A stretch of 64,000 nt of DNA from assembly GCA_963742205.1 (NCBI GenBank), contig CAVUKZ010000011.1, positions 186,001-250,000 of the forward strand. The letters are read 5' to 3'. Position 1 is the first letter of the stretch; every line of letters starts with the position of its first letter. Shown here piece after piece: positions 33,780-43,485 of the stretch. Origin of the DNA: WHSW01 sp963742205. GTDB lineage: Bacteria; Actinomycetota; Thermoleophilia; Solirubrobacterales; 70-9. The notes below the pieces were generated by a model. That model searched no databases and had not been told where the DNA came from. It worked only from the letters and a program-made list of their open reading frames with translations. Made by a program: the position numbers and the translations under genes.

Positions 33780-35221
33780 GCTTTCGCCGGCGCGTCGTCC
33801 TGCTCTCTGGGCTGGCCGTGGCGATCGCGGTTGCCGGGGTCTCGGTGCTCACGTACGTCCTGGTCCGCGACCAGCTCCGCGGGCGCGTCGACGCCGAGTT
33901 GCGCCGCGATGTGACCGAGACCTTCGACGTGCCGCTGCTCAGCTCCAGCGATCCGCCCAAGCTCGAGATCCGCCGCTCCTCCTCCAACGGTGGGCGCACC
34001 GAGCTGGTGCCGGCGAACCGCAGCAGCCAGGCGGCGGTGCGCCTATACCTGCCTCCCGGGCCGCTGGGCGGCCGCAGCGTCTACGCGCAACTGGTCGACG
34101 ACGACGGCAGCGTGATTCCACCGCGCGGACCGCACACCAACCTTCCGGACACCGAGGCGGCTCGCGAGGTGGCCGCGGGAGGCCGCGACGCGTTCTTCAG
34201 CGACGTCACCATCGGCGGCTCGCACCTGCGCGTGTACACCGCCCAGACCGAGTCGGGTCGAGCGATCCAGGTGGCGCGCGCGCTCAACGACGAGGACGAC
34301 ACGTTGAGCCATCTCGCGGTGATTCTCGTCCTCGTGAGCGTCGGCGCCATCGCGCTCGCCGGCTGTCTCGGTTACTTCGTCTCGCGCGCGGCCGTCGCGC
34401 CGTTGAAGCGCTTGCAGCGGGCGGCCGTGCAGGTGGCGACGACCCGCGACCTCAGCCGGCGCATCGAGGCGGCGGGCAACGACGAGCTCACGGCGCTCGC
34501 CGGCAGCTTCAACCAGATGCTTGACGCGCTCGAGAGCTCGCTGAGCGCCCAGCGCCAGCTGGTGGCCGACGCCTCGCACGAGCTGCGCACGCCGCTCGCC
34601 AGCCTGCGGACGAACATCGAAGTCCTCATGCATGCGGACCTGATCGACGAGTCGGAGCGCCGGGCGCTCCTCGCCGACGTGGTGTCGCAGCTAGAGGAGC
34701 TCACGGAGCTCGTGGGCGACCTCGTGGACCTGGCCCGCGAGACCGAGCCCGAGCAGGAGCCCCCCACCCCGGTGCGCCTCGACCTGCTCGTCGCGTCCGC
34801 CGTCGATCGCGCACGCTCGCACGCCGCGACCGCGACGTTTGAGGTCGACGCGACCCCGACCACCGTGCTCGCGGTCGAGAGCCGGATCGAGCGCGCGCTC
34901 TCGAATCTGCTCGACAACGCGGTGAAGTGGAGCCCGCCCGGCGGCCGGATCGAGGTTCAGGTCGGAGACGGCGAGGTCTCGGTGCGCGACCACGGGCCCG
35001 GGATCGCCGACGTTGACCTTCCCCACGTCTTCGACCGCTTCTATCGCTCGGCGATGGCCAGGGGCCTGCCGGGCTCCGGGCTCGGGTTGGCGATCGTGCG
35101 CCAGGTCGCCGAGAACGTGGGCGGGAAGGTCTGGGCCGAGAACCCGCCCGGCGGCGGCGCGCGGCTCGTGGTCAGCCTGCCGAAGGTCTCCGAGCCGCGC
35201 CCGGTACCCGCCCACGCCTGA
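33776..35221 (+). CDS. HAMP-domain sensor histidine kinase (MprB-like)
   Basis: A 481-residue membrane histidine kinase. Helix 1 (about 5-27), an extracellular sensor (28-178) and helix 2 (180-204) are followed by HAMP (205-258, VAPLKRLQRAAVQVATTRDLSRRI). The H-box is QLVADASHELRTPLASLRTN (His about 270). N-box RALSNLLDNAVKWSPPGG, G1 VRDHGPGIAD and G2 GLPGSGLGLAIVRQVAE complete the ATP domain. It should phosphorylate the upstream regulator in response to an envelope signal. No ligand motif is obvious in the sensor region. Confidence 0.93.
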   Translation: MSFRRRVVLLSGLAVAIAVAGVSVLTYVLVRDQLRGRVDAELRRDVTETFDVPLLSSSDPPKLEIRRSSSNGGRTELVPANRSSQAAVRLYLPPGPLGGRSVYAQLVDDDGSVIPPRGPHTNLPDTEAAREVAAGGRDAFFSDVTIGGSHLRVYTAQTESGRAIQVARALNDEDDTLSHLAVILVLVSVGAIALAGCLGYFVSRAAVAPLKRLQRAAVQVATTRDLSRRIEAAGNDELTALAGSFNQMLDALESSLSAQRQLVADASHELRTPLASLRTNIEVLMHADLIDESERRALLADVVSQLEELTELVGDLVDLARETEPEQEPPTPVRLDLLVASAVDRARSHAATATFEVDATPTTVLAVESRIERALSNLLDNAVKWSPPGGRIEVQVGDGEVSVRDHGPGIADVDLPHVFDRFYRSAMARGLPGSGLGLAIVRQVAENVGGKVWAENPPGGGARLVVSLPKVSEPRPVPAHA

Positions 35222-35233
35222 GCGCAACCGCTC

Positions 35234-35273
35234 TCTTACCCGATTCCTACCGCCGTTTGCCGCCCCTCTCACC
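35234..35273 (+). promoter_or_regulatory. four 11-bp-periodic half-sites after the sensor kinase gene
   Basis: TCTTACC (35234), TCCTACC (35245), TTTGCC (35256) and TCTCACC (35267) lie exactly 11 bp apart, the spacing used by OmpR-family regulators. They match the pair upstream of the response regulator. They sit 100-140 bp before the ArsR-like gene (35377) and 6 bp before a possible tiny ORF (35279-35368, 29 codons, low confidence), either of which could be the target. Confidence 0.5.
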
Positions 35274-35376
35274 GCGGCATGAGTCAATTCCCCATCCGAC
35301 GAGTTGGAGGTAGGTCTCGAATGCACCGAAACAGGCGCGGCGGGCAGAAGATCTCGACACGAGGCTGACGAAGCAG

Positions 35377-36351
35377 ATGGAGCCCTGCGCGACGCTCGAA
35401 TTGGCTGAGCTCGAGCGCCGGCCGCTTCGGGTGGCGCTGAGCCCGGCCCCATCTTTGTTCGCGCTCGCGGCCGATGCCGCGGGCGCTCGCCGCGGTGCCC
35501 CGCGCGTGTGGCTGGATCGGGTGCGCGCGGAGCTCGATCAACGCGACCTCGCCACGCTGAGCCCGCTTGCCGTGCCGCCGGGCGCCTTCACCCCGGCCAG
35601 CGTCATGCCCCGCCATGGGGCCACGGAGGCGGAGCTGTTCGAGGAGCTCGACCGGATCGCCGAGCTCCCCGCCGAGGCGCTGCTCGACGACATCGAGTTC
35701 GCCCGCGGGCCGGACCCCAACGGCGCCTGGGGCACGGTCGCGCGCCACCCCCGCCGCTGGCTGGTGCGCTACGCGGAGGTCCTGCGCAAGGCGTGGCGTG
35801 GTGTCCGCGGGCCGTGGACCGAGGCGGGCGAGCTGTTCGAGCGCGAGGTGCGGCGCGTCGGCGCCGCCGGCGCGCGCGGGGCCGCGGGTGAGGTGCTGGC
35901 CTCGATTCATCCCCGCGCCCGGATCCGCGACGGCTACTGGTGCATCCCTGACCCCGACCTCACGATGCTGAAGGTCCCGGAGCGCGGCCTCACGCTGATC
36001 CCGATCCTGGGTGGCTCGGACTCGGCCGGCGCCGGCCTGCACGCCGACGGCACCCTCGACTGGATCACCTACCCGCTGGTCGAGGCATGGGAGGACCGCC
36101 GGCCCGATCCGGCGGCCGGGCTCGAGGCGCTGATCGGCCCCCAGCGGGCGCTGGTGCTGCGCGAGCTCGAGACGCCGCGCAGCGTCGGCACCCTGGCCGA
36201 GGCGCTGATCGCCGTGCCGAGCGCGGCCACCCACCACGTCGGGGCGCTCGAGGCCGCCGGCCTGGTGATCCGCGAGCGCGAGGGGCGCCGCGTGATCGTC
36301 CACCGCACCGCGCGCGGTGGACGCCTGGTCGCGCTCTACGACCACGCCTAA
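35377..36351 (+). CDS. ArsR-type winged-helix regulator (DUF5937-like)
   Basis: A 324-residue regulator. The N-terminal part (about 15-230) has the DUF5937-like start RPLRVALSPAPSLFALAADA and a long alpha-helical region. The C-terminal part (about 240-320) is an ArsR winged helix: GLEALIGPQRALVLRELETPRSVGTLAEALIAVPSAATHHVGALEAAGLVIREREGRRVIVHRT. ATG 35377 is preferred. Its TAA stop shares bases (CTAA) with the convergent binding-protein stop. Ligand and targets are unknown, though the 11-bp-periodic repeats upstream suggest control by the neighbouring two-component system. Confidence 0.8.
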   Translation: MEPCATLELAELERRPLRVALSPAPSLFALAADAAGARRGAPRVWLDRVRAELDQRDLATLSPLAVPPGAFTPASVMPRHGATEAELFEELDRIAELPAEALLDDIEFARGPDPNGAWGTVARHPRRWLVRYAEVLRKAWRGVRGPWTEAGELFEREVRRVGAAGARGAAGEVLASIHPRARIRDGYWCIPDPDLTMLKVPERGLTLIPILGGSDSAGAGLHADGTLDWITYPLVEAWEDRRPDPAAGLEALIGPQRALVLRELETPRSVGTLAEALIAVPSAATHHVGALEAAGLVIREREGRRVIVHRTARGGRLVALYDHA

Positions 36352-38181
36352 CCCAGACCTACGCCTACTTGAGCGATGTGTACGACCAGGTCCCAGTTGG
36401 CGTTGAACTTGTTGACCACTCCGGCGACGTCGGCCGAGGCGATGTTCGCCTGGTTGTCCCAGATGTAGGGGATCACCGGAGCCAGCGCCATGACCTGGTG
36501 GTCGATGTCGGCCCAGGCCTGGTTGCGCTCCACCGGGTCGTCGATCAGCTTCGCCTTGTCGATCGCCTTGTTGAGCGCCTTGTCGTTGAGCAACGAGGCG
36601 TTCGAGTTGTTCTCCGGGACGATGTTCTCGCCGTTGAAGGTCGGGTCGAACATCGACTGGCCGTCGTTGAAGTCCTTGAGCCAGCCGAAGTTCGGGCAGG
36701 CGTCCGGCGTGTTGTCGGGCACCCAGCAGAACTTCGTGTACATCACGTCGTGGGTGGCCTTCTGGAGGTTGACGTCGAACCCGAGCTGCTCGAGCTGGCT
36801 CTTGACGACCTCGGCGGTGTCGGAGCCGGGGGGCGAGTCGTCGCCCACCATCGTGATCCCGCAGTCCGAGCCCTCGCACTTGCCGCTCGGATAGCCCGCC
36901 TTCTTCATGTACTCGGCCGCCAGCTGCGGGTCGCCGTCGGGGTTCGCCAGATAGTCGAGGTCGCTGAAGCCCTCGAGTCCGCCGGCCTGCTCGAAGCCGG
37001 GGAACTCGGGCGGCAGGTAGTGATTCTCGACCTCGCCGGTGAGCACGCCGCCGCGCGTGTTGCGCAGGTCGGTGCGGTTGGCATTCGCGATCACCGCCTT
37101 GCGGACGTTGATGTCGTTGAACGGGGGCACGCTCGTGTTGAGGGCGACGTAGCGGTTGCCGCCGCTCGGGGTCAGCGTGAGCTGGCCCGGGCTCGCCGTC
37201 GCTCGCCGCCTGCTTGATCACGCTCGGCGGCGCGGTGAAGTCGCCGTTGACCTCGGCGTCGCCGGTGAGGATCTTCTTGCCGGCCGAGACCGTGTCGGCG
37301 AAGCCCTCCTGGATCGTGATCTCGTCCAGGTAGGCGGGCCGGTAGTCGCCGTCCGAGGCCTTCCAGTTCGGGTTGCGGACGAGGTGGATCTCCTTGTTCG
37401 GCGTATAGCCCGTGAGCTCGCCGCTGGAGTTGTTCTCGATCATGTACGGGCCGCTCGACACCTGGTGCTCGCCGTAGGTCGACGGGTTCTCGGCGTCGTA
37501 CTGCTTCGCGTACTCCTCCGGGACCGGGGCCGACACGGGCAGCGAGAGCGCGCCCGCGACCCCGAGCGCGCTCGTGTCGTCGAGCTTGATGACCAGCGTC
37601 GTGTCGTCGGGCGTCGTGATCCCGCTGATCTCGGGCGCTCCGCCGGTCGGATCGTTCTGGGCCTGCTTGACCGCGTCCTCGAAGCCGGTGATCCCCTTGA
37701 GGTAGGTCTGCGAGTAGCCGTTGGCGACGCCGGGGAGCACGGAGCGCTCGATTGCGTACTTGACGTCGGCGGCGGTGGCGGCGCGGTTGACCGGCGGCGA
37801 GAACTTGACGTCGTCGCGGAGCTTGTAGGTGATCGTCTTGCCGTCGTCGGAGACCGTGGGCTCGGAGGCGGCGAGCAGGGGCTGGGCGTCGATGTCGGCC
37901 GGCGCGTAGCCGACGAGGGGCGACTGAGTCGCGCTCGTGACCATGTAGCCGAACTGGTAGTAGGTGGCGCTGGGGTCGATGTAGTCGACGTCCGAGGCGG
38001 CGAGGACGGTCAGCGAGCCACCCTCCTTCGCGCCGTCCGGCGCCGACGTCGGCGCGGCGAACTGCTTCGATGCGTCGTCTGCCGACGTCCCCGAGTCATC
38101 GCCGCCGCCGCAGCCGAACAAGAGCGTGGCTCCGGTGAGGATGAGGGCGATCGGGACGGACGAGCGAGACTTGGGGGGCAT
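36348..38181 (-). CDS. ABC transporter substrate-binding lipoprotein, family 5 (one frameshift)
   Basis: Peptide/nickel/oligopeptide-type binding protein (SBP_bac_5), 610 residues after correction. The N-terminus is a lipoprotein signal (SVPIALILTGATLLFGC, lipobox ending at Cys about 24). GGSLTVLAASDVDYIDPSATYYQ, the TITYKLRDDVKFSPPVNRAATAADVKYAIER element and SSGPYMIENNSSGE follow. At 37186-37191 a run of three G (coding strand) has one base too many. The rest continues in another frame: GNRYVALNTSVPPFNDINVRKAVIANANRTDL...MALAPVIPYIWDNQANIAS. No permease or ATPase genes are adjacent, so it is an orphan binding protein or the transporter lies elsewhere. GAGGTG before ATG 38181 is a good RBS. 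Confidence 0.88.
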
Positions 38182-38487
38182 GCGTCACCTCGGGTTCGTG
38201 GCCTGCAAGGCGAGGCTCACTCGCGGACGGCGCACCGGCAAGCGATTTGCGCGTTCTCGAAAAGGTCGGAGACGCAAATGTCACATCGTCGTCCGGGCCG
38301 GTCCCTAACTTTGGAACTGCGGCGAGCGTCGCCGTCGGCTCGGGTTGGCCTGCCGCCACGGGTCGTGCGACCGGGGCGCATCAGGGGAGCGAGCGCCCGA
38401 GGCGAACCCCGGAACTCCGCCTCTGGCTAGCCCGCCCGCCCCCGCCGTTGGCAATCCCGGCATTGCTGACACCCGTACCATGGTTGA
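38182..38487. other. intergenic region (306 bp) between divergent genes
   Basis: Non-coding gap between the divergent binding-lipoprotein and MoxR genes. It should carry both promoters. The lipoprotein RBS (GAGGTG on the minus strand, near 38185-38191) is clear. I see no convincing -35/-10 pair, palindrome or RNA structure. Confidence 0.5.
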
Positions 38488-39438
38488 GTGGCGACGATCG
38501 AGGAGCTTGATCCAGCAGCGGTCGCCGAAGTAGGGCAGCGGCTGAAGGAAAACGTGAAGCGGGCCGTGAAGGTCGACGACACGGTTGTTCGGGACCTGCT
38601 CGTGGCGCTGTTCGCTGAAGGCCACGTGCTGATCGAGGACTATCCGGGTGTCGGCAAGACGGCGCTCGCCCGTGCTCTGGCGCGTTCGATCGACGCCGAG
38701 TACGCGCGCGTGCAGTGCACGGCGGATCTGCTGCCGGCCGACATCGTCGGCACCAACGTCTTCAACCAGCGGGAGACGAGGTTCGAGTTCCACCCGGGGC
38801 CCGTGTTCGCCAACGTCGTCCTGGTCGACGAGATCAACCGCAGCTCACCCAAGACGCAGTCGGGGCTGCTCGAGTGCATGCAGGAGCGCCACGTCACCGT
38901 CGACGGCCACCAGCACGAGCTCGCGCGGCCGTTCGTCGTCATCGCCACGCAGAATCCGGCCGAGTACGAGGGCACCTACCCGCTTCCCGAGGCGCAGCTG
39001 GATCGGTTCATGGTCCGCGTCTCGCTCGGCTACCCCAGCGCCGTCGACGAGGCCGAGATGCTCGAGCAGCACGCCGCCCACGACCGCGTCTTCGACCTTG
39101 GCCCGGTCACCGAGGTGGGGACCGTGCGCGCCGCGCAGGCGGCCGTGGCCGGCGTCCACGGCTCCGAGCCCCTGCGCCGCTACGCGGTCGCTCTCGGCGA
39201 GGCGACCCGGACCGATACCCGGGTCGAGCTGGGCGCAAGCCCGCGCGCGGTGCTGATGCTGTTCCGGGCCGCCAAGGCGTTCGCCGCGCTCGACGGCCGC
39301 GATCACGTGCTGCCCGACGACATCCAGGCGCTCGCGCCGGCCGTCCTCGCGCACCGCCTGCTGCTGGCGCCCGAGGCCGCCCAGGGGGACGCCTCGGTGG
39401 TGATCACCGACGCGCTCGAGCGCGTCCCCGCGCTCTAG
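38488..39438 (+). CDS. MoxR-family AAA+ ATPase
   Basis: A 316-residue MoxR chaperone-type ATPase. Walker A is DYPGVGKTALARALA (about 51-66); Walker B is VVLVDEINRSSPKTQSGLLECMQERHVTV with the Asp-Glu pair. Sensor 1 is FVVIATQNPAEYEGTYPLPEAQLDRFM, followed by RVSLGYPS and the helical lid. Start is GTG 38488. It heads the MoxR-DUF58-transglutaminase operon; such triads are thought to remodel or assemble membrane or metal-containing proteins. The next gene starts 13 bases downstream. Confidence 0.94.
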   Translation: MATIEELDPAAVAEVGQRLKENVKRAVKVDDTVVRDLLVALFAEGHVLIEDYPGVGKTALARALARSIDAEYARVQCTADLLPADIVGTNVFNQRETRFEFHPGPVFANVVLVDEINRSSPKTQSGLLECMQERHVTVDGHQHELARPFVVIATQNPAEYEGTYPLPEAQLDRFMVRVSLGYPSAVDEAEMLEQHAAHDRVFDLGPVTEVGTVRAAQAAVAGVHGSEPLRRYAVALGEATRTDTRVELGASPRAVLMLFRAAKAFAALDGRDHVLPDDIQALAPAVLAHRLLLAPEAAQGDASVVITDALERVPAL

Positions 39439-39451
39439 GCGCGCAGCGCCG

Positions 39452-40564
39452 ATGCCAGGTGCGCCGACAGCAGCGCTCCTCGGTGGCGTGCTGGCGCTCG
39501 TGGGTCTCGGCTTCGGCCTGCCGTCGCTGATCGTGGCCGGGTTCGGAATGGTCGGGCTCGCCGCGATCGCGGTCATCTGGGTGCAGCTCTCGCTGCCGCG
39601 CACGCTGATCCGCCTCCCGGGTCCGTCACGCGTGATCGAGGGCGACCCGTTCGCGCTCGAGGTGCGGGCGGTCGGCGGGTATCTGCCCCCGCCCGGGGGC
39701 GAGCTCACCGACTCCGTGCTCGCCGAGCCGGTCCCGATCGGTCCGCGCTGGGGACGGGCGGTCGAGGAGGAGGTGACCCTGCTGGGCCGCGGGCGCCACC
39801 GGCTGGCGCCGACGCGGCTGGAGATCCGCGACCCGCTCGGTCTGCATGTGCGCACCACGCAGAGCGCCGAGCCGGGTGAGCTGCTGGTGTTGCCGCGGGT
39901 CGAGCCGGTGATCGCGGCCGGCACCGGCGCCGGCGGCGCGCGGGCGAGTGCCCTCGCCGGGCTTGAGACCGGAACCGCTTCGAGCCAGATCGACGCCCGG
40001 GCGATCGAGCTCGAGGTCGACGGACTGCGGGCCTATCGCGACGGGAGCCCGGCGTCGCGCATCCACTGGGCGGCGGTGGCCCGCACCGGAGAGCTGTTCG
40101 AGCGCAACCTGGTCGCGGGGGCCGACGCGGCGCCGCTGGTCGTCCTCGACGCCACGCAACCGGCGAGCCCCCAGGCGCTCGACGCCGCGGTTCGCGCCGC
40201 CGCCTCGCTGTGCGCGCACCTCGCCGGCGCCGGTGGTTGCGCCGTGCTGCTCCCCAACGACCGCCGCCCGACCGAGATCGAAACCGACATGCGCGCCTGG
40301 GCCCAGGTACACGCCCGCCTTGCACTGGTGGAGGCGAGCACCTCGCCGCCGGCGCTACTGAAGACGCTGCGCACGGGCGAGGTCTACCTGGTCAGCGCCC
40401 GGGCCAAGGCGACGATCCCGGCGTCGATGCGGGGCGGTTCAGGTACCAGGTTCCTGGTCACGCCGGAGGAGAGCTGGACGGGCGCGGCCACGTTCACCGT
40501 CGCCGGCTGCGTCGGCCGCCGCGTCGGCCGGGCTCAGCGACGCCCGGTGGGCCGCGCGGCATGA
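39452..40564 (+). CDS. DUF58 domain protein
   Basis: A 370-residue membrane-anchored DUF58 protein. Two N-terminal helices (about 8-45, ALLGGVLALVGLGFGLPSLIVAGFGMVGLAAIAVIW) precede a beta-rich region. The DUF58 core follows: LRAYRDGSPASRIHWAAVARTGELFERNLVAGADAAPLVVLDATQ, with the R-x-Y-x-x-G-D/S signature and a von-Willebrand-like Asp. DUF58 proteins always partner with MoxR ATPases. It overlaps the TgpA-like gene by four bases (ATGA). Confidence 0.9.
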   Translation: MPGAPTAALLGGVLALVGLGFGLPSLIVAGFGMVGLAAIAVIWVQLSLPRTLIRLPGPSRVIEGDPFALEVRAVGGYLPPPGGELTDSVLAEPVPIGPRWGRAVEEEVTLLGRGRHRLAPTRLEIRDPLGLHVRTTQSAEPGELLVLPRVEPVIAAGTGAGGARASALAGLETGTASSQIDARAIELEVDGLRAYRDGSPASRIHWAAVARTGELFERNLVAGADAAPLVVLDATQPASPQALDAAVRAAASLCAHLAGAGGCAVLLPNDRRPTEIETDMRAWAQVHARLALVEASTSPPALLKTLRTGEVYLVSARAKATIPASMRGGSGTRFLVTPEESWTGAATFTVAGCVGRRVGRAQRRPVGRAA

Positions 40565-42864
40565 GCGAGGCGGCGGTACGCGGCGCGGGCTGGGGCGGGG
40601 TTGCCCCGCGGCCCGTCCCCGGCGGTGCGGATGCGAGCGCCGAGCCGAGGCGCGATGCGTCGAGCGCTTACGAGCTGATCGTGTTCGGCTGCCTCGGCAT
40701 CTTCGTGGCCGCGCAGTGGGCACGGTTGATGATCGATCCGCCGCTCGGGCGGCTGTTCCTGTCACTCGTTGCGGTTTGCCTCGGTGGCTGGGTACTGCGC
40801 CGGATCGCGGCACGCGGCGATGCCGCGCGCCGACGACGGCTCGCGGCCTGGGCGACCGCTTTGCTGATGTTCGTGGCTGCCCTCGTGCTCGCCGGGGTGG
40901 CGCCGCGATTGCTGCTCCCCAACCACTGGGGAGAACTCTTCGACGGGATCGGGTCAGGGATCCAGGGAATCCAGGAGGTCCATCTGCCATACCGCGGCGC
41001 CGATGCCGACGTGCGGCTGGCGATGGCGCTCGCCGCACCGGCGGCCGCCGCGATCGCCGCCGCGGTCGCCTTCTGGCCCGCCCGGCGCCGCGATCGCCGG
41101 CGCCTCGTCGCGCTCGCGATCCTCGTGCTCGCCTACGCCGTGGCGATCAGCCTCGACCGCCCCGGCGCCGACCTGCTCCTGGGAGTGCTGCTGCTGGCGC
41201 TGGCCGCGAGCTGGCTCTGGATCACCCGTCTCCGCGGCTCCCAGCGGGCGCAGGCCCTGGCGCTCACGGTCGCGGCCGGCGTGATCGCGCTACCCGTCGC
41301 ATCGCGGCTGGATTCCGAGCCGCTCCTCGACTATCAGTCGTGGAGCATCTTCGGCACCGCGGCCGACGTGAGCTTCGACTGGGACCACACCTACGGCCCG
41401 CTCGACTGGCCGGCGGACGGGACGACGATGCTCACCGTGCACAGCCCGACGCCCCTGTATTGGAAGACCAGCGTGCTGGATCGCTTTGACGGCTTTGCCT
41501 GGCAGCGCGCGAAGTCGTCGGACCCGCTGGCCACGGTCGAGCGCCAGGCCCGCTACGCGACGCCGAAGGGCGTCCTGCGCGGCCGCCATCCCGAGTGGCT
41601 CACCACGGTTCGGTTCCAGGTCGACGGGCTGCGGAGCCAGTTCGTGACTGGGACCGGGACAGCGATCGCCACCCGCGGGCTCTCGGCTCCAAATCGCAGC
41701 GCCGACGGCACCGTCACCAACCTCGGCGGGCCGCTGATCAGCGGCGCCGAGTACTCGGTCACCTCCTACGTGCCGCGGCCCACTCCCGTCGAGCTGCGTG
41801 AGGCACCGTCCACCTACCCGGCGCAGCGATTTGGCCAGGCCACCGTGGTGGGGCTCCCCAACTCGCTCGACCCGGGGTACGGGATCGCGATGCCGCTCTG
41901 GGGGACCCGCGACGACGCGGCAGTCCAGCGGGTCCTCGACTCGCCCTACGCGGCGACATACCGGCTCGCCAGCGACTGGACCGCCGGCGCGACCACCCCG
42001 TACGCGGCCGTGCGCGCGATCGAGGACCACCTGCGCAACGACTACACCTACGACCCGAACGTCATCTCGCACACCTACCCGCTCGGCTCGTTCCTGTTCG
42101 ACGATCGCGCCGGCTATTGCCAGCAGTTCGCCGGCGCCATGGGGCTGATGCTGCGGATGATGGGGATCCCCAGCCGGGTTGTCGCCGGCTTCGCCCCCGG
42201 CACCCGGCACTCCGACGACGGCACGTTCCAGGTGCGCGACCTCGACGCCCACTCGTGGGTCGAGGCTTACTTCCGGGGCATCGGCTGGGTGACCTTCGAC
42301 CCGACGCCGGCCGCGGCGCCGGCGGGGTCGCAGAGCCAGCACGGCGAGCTCGCCGGGACGCGTGGACCGGCGCCGGACCCGCAGCTCGACCCGAGCAGCG
42401 TCAAGGGCGGGTCCGATCAGAGCACCGGGACCGACGTCGCGGCGAGCTCCGGCTCGGGCGGCGGCGTGCCGTGGGTCGCGCTCGGGCTGGTGCTCGCGCT
42501 CGCGCTCGCCGGGTGTGTCATCGGGGTCGTGGTCGTCAACCGCCGCCGCCGTGCGCTCGCGGCCGGCCAGCTGGTCGACGAGCAGGTCAGCGAGCTGCGG
42601 CGGGCGCTCGAGCGGCTCGGCTGGAAGCTTGAGCCAAACGTCACCCTGCTCGGGCTCGAGCACCGCTACAGCGCCGCCGGCCGAGGCCCGCTGCGCCGGT
42701 ACCTGCGGATGCTGCGGGAGCATCGCTACGCGGCCGAGACGACGCCCCCGCCCGGCCCGGCCGATCGCCGCGCGTTGCGATCGGCGATCTCCTCCGGCAG
42801 CCTCCGGCGCCGGCTGCAGGGTCTGCTGGTGATCCCGCCGGGCGGCCCCTCGACGCGCCGGTGA
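40561..42864 (+). CDS. TgpA-like membrane transglutaminase
   Basis: A 767-residue protein with about six N-terminal helices, an extracellular DUF3488-like region and a transglutaminase core (about 475-580). The triad is visible: Cys in DRAGYCQQFAGAMGLMLRMMGIPSRVV, His in DLDAHSWVEAYFRGIGW and Asp in VTFDPTPAA. A further helix (about 640-662) and a cytosolic DUF4129-like tail close it. Start ATG 40561 overlaps the DUF58 stop; the longer frame upstream is an artefact. The MoxR-DUF58-TgpA operon is a known actinobacterial unit of uncertain physiological role. Confidence 0.92.
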   Translation: MSEAAVRGAGWGGVAPRPVPGGADASAEPRRDASSAYELIVFGCLGIFVAAQWARLMIDPPLGRLFLSLVAVCLGGWVLRRIAARGDAARRRRLAAWATALLMFVAALVLAGVAPRLLLPNHWGELFDGIGSGIQGIQEVHLPYRGADADVRLAMALAAPAAAAIAAAVAFWPARRRDRRRLVALAILVLAYAVAISLDRPGADLLLGVLLLALAASWLWITRLRGSQRAQALALTVAAGVIALPVASRLDSEPLLDYQSWSIFGTAADVSFDWDHTYGPLDWPADGTTMLTVHSPTPLYWKTSVLDRFDGFAWQRAKSSDPLATVERQARYATPKGVLRGRHPEWLTTVRFQVDGLRSQFVTGTGTAIATRGLSAPNRSADGTVTNLGGPLISGAEYSVTSYVPRPTPVELREAPSTYPAQRFGQATVVGLPNSLDPGYGIAMPLWGTRDDAAVQRVLDSPYAATYRLASDWTAGATTPYAAVRAIEDHLRNDYTYDPNVISHTYPLGSFLFDDRAGYCQQFAGAMGLMLRMMGIPSRVVAGFAPGTRHSDDGTFQVRDLDAHSWVEAYFRGIGWVTFDPTPAAAPAGSQSQHGELAGTRGPAPDPQLDPSSVKGGSDQSTGTDVAASSGSGGGVPWVALGLVLALALAGCVIGVVVVNRRRRALAAGQLVDEQVSELRRALERLGWKLEPNVTLLGLEHRYSAAGRGPLRRYLRMLREHRYAAETTPPPGPADRRALRSAISSGSLRRRLQGLLVIPPGGPSTRR

Positions 42865-43485
42865 GCGAACCGAGCCCGTTCAGCGTCGCCGAGGTCGCCC
42901 CGGGCGTGTGGCGGTGGACGGCCGACCATCCCGATTGGCGGCCCGATGCCTTGCCGGGCAGCCCGGGCGATTGGGAGCGCAGCGTCGGTTGCCTCTTGTG
43001 CGAGCTCGACGGGGCGGCGGTGTTCGTCGACGCTCTGGTGCCAGGCGACGAGGGCGGCTTCTGGGACTGGGCCGATGGGCGCCGGCGGGACGCCGAGCGC
43101 TGCCACGCACTGACGACCATCTCGTTTCATCGCCGCAGCCGCGCCCAACTCGTCGAGCGCTACGGAGCGGCCACGTCGCGGGCGCGAGGCGAGCTCCCGT
43201 CGGGGCTGCGGCCGATCCGCCTCGCCGGCGCGGGCGAGGTGATGTTCTGGCTGCCCGAGCAGCGGGCGCTGGTCGTCGGCGATCGCGTGCTCGGCGGGGA
43301 GCGACGGATCCCTGCGGCTCTGTCCCGAGTCGTGGCTCGGCTACCTGCCCAGCGGGCTGACGCTGGACGAGCTTCGGCTGCTGCTTCGCCCGCTGCTCGA
43401 CCTGCCGATCGAGCGCGTGCTCGTCTCGCACGGCGAGCCGGTGCTCGTGAACGGGCGCGCGGCGCTCACGGAGGCGATCGGGTGA
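42861..43485 (+). CDS. small protein of metallo-hydrolase-like type (one frameshift)
   Basis: A 207-residue protein after correction, overlapping the previous stop as GTGA. The first part (VAPGVWRWTADHPDWRP...AAVFVDALVPGDEGGFWDWADG...MFWLPEQRALVVGDRVLGG) follows the strand order of metallo-beta-lactamase-fold proteins, including the late VVGDRVLGG element. However, the canonical HxHxDH motif is reduced (it reads around TTISFHRRSRAQL). At 43296-43299 a GGGG run holds one base too many. The C-terminus continues in another frame: GSLRLCPESWLGYLPSGLTLDELRLLLRPLLDLPIERVLVSHGEPVL. It may be non-hydrolytic. The next gene begins inside its stop. Confidence 0.68.

Noticed and set aside
35279..35368. 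A 29-codon ORF (MSQFPIRRVGG...) after the two-component operon
   Set aside because: It is very short and basic, with only a weakly placed RBS and no recognisable family; mentioned only as a possible target of the nearby repeats.
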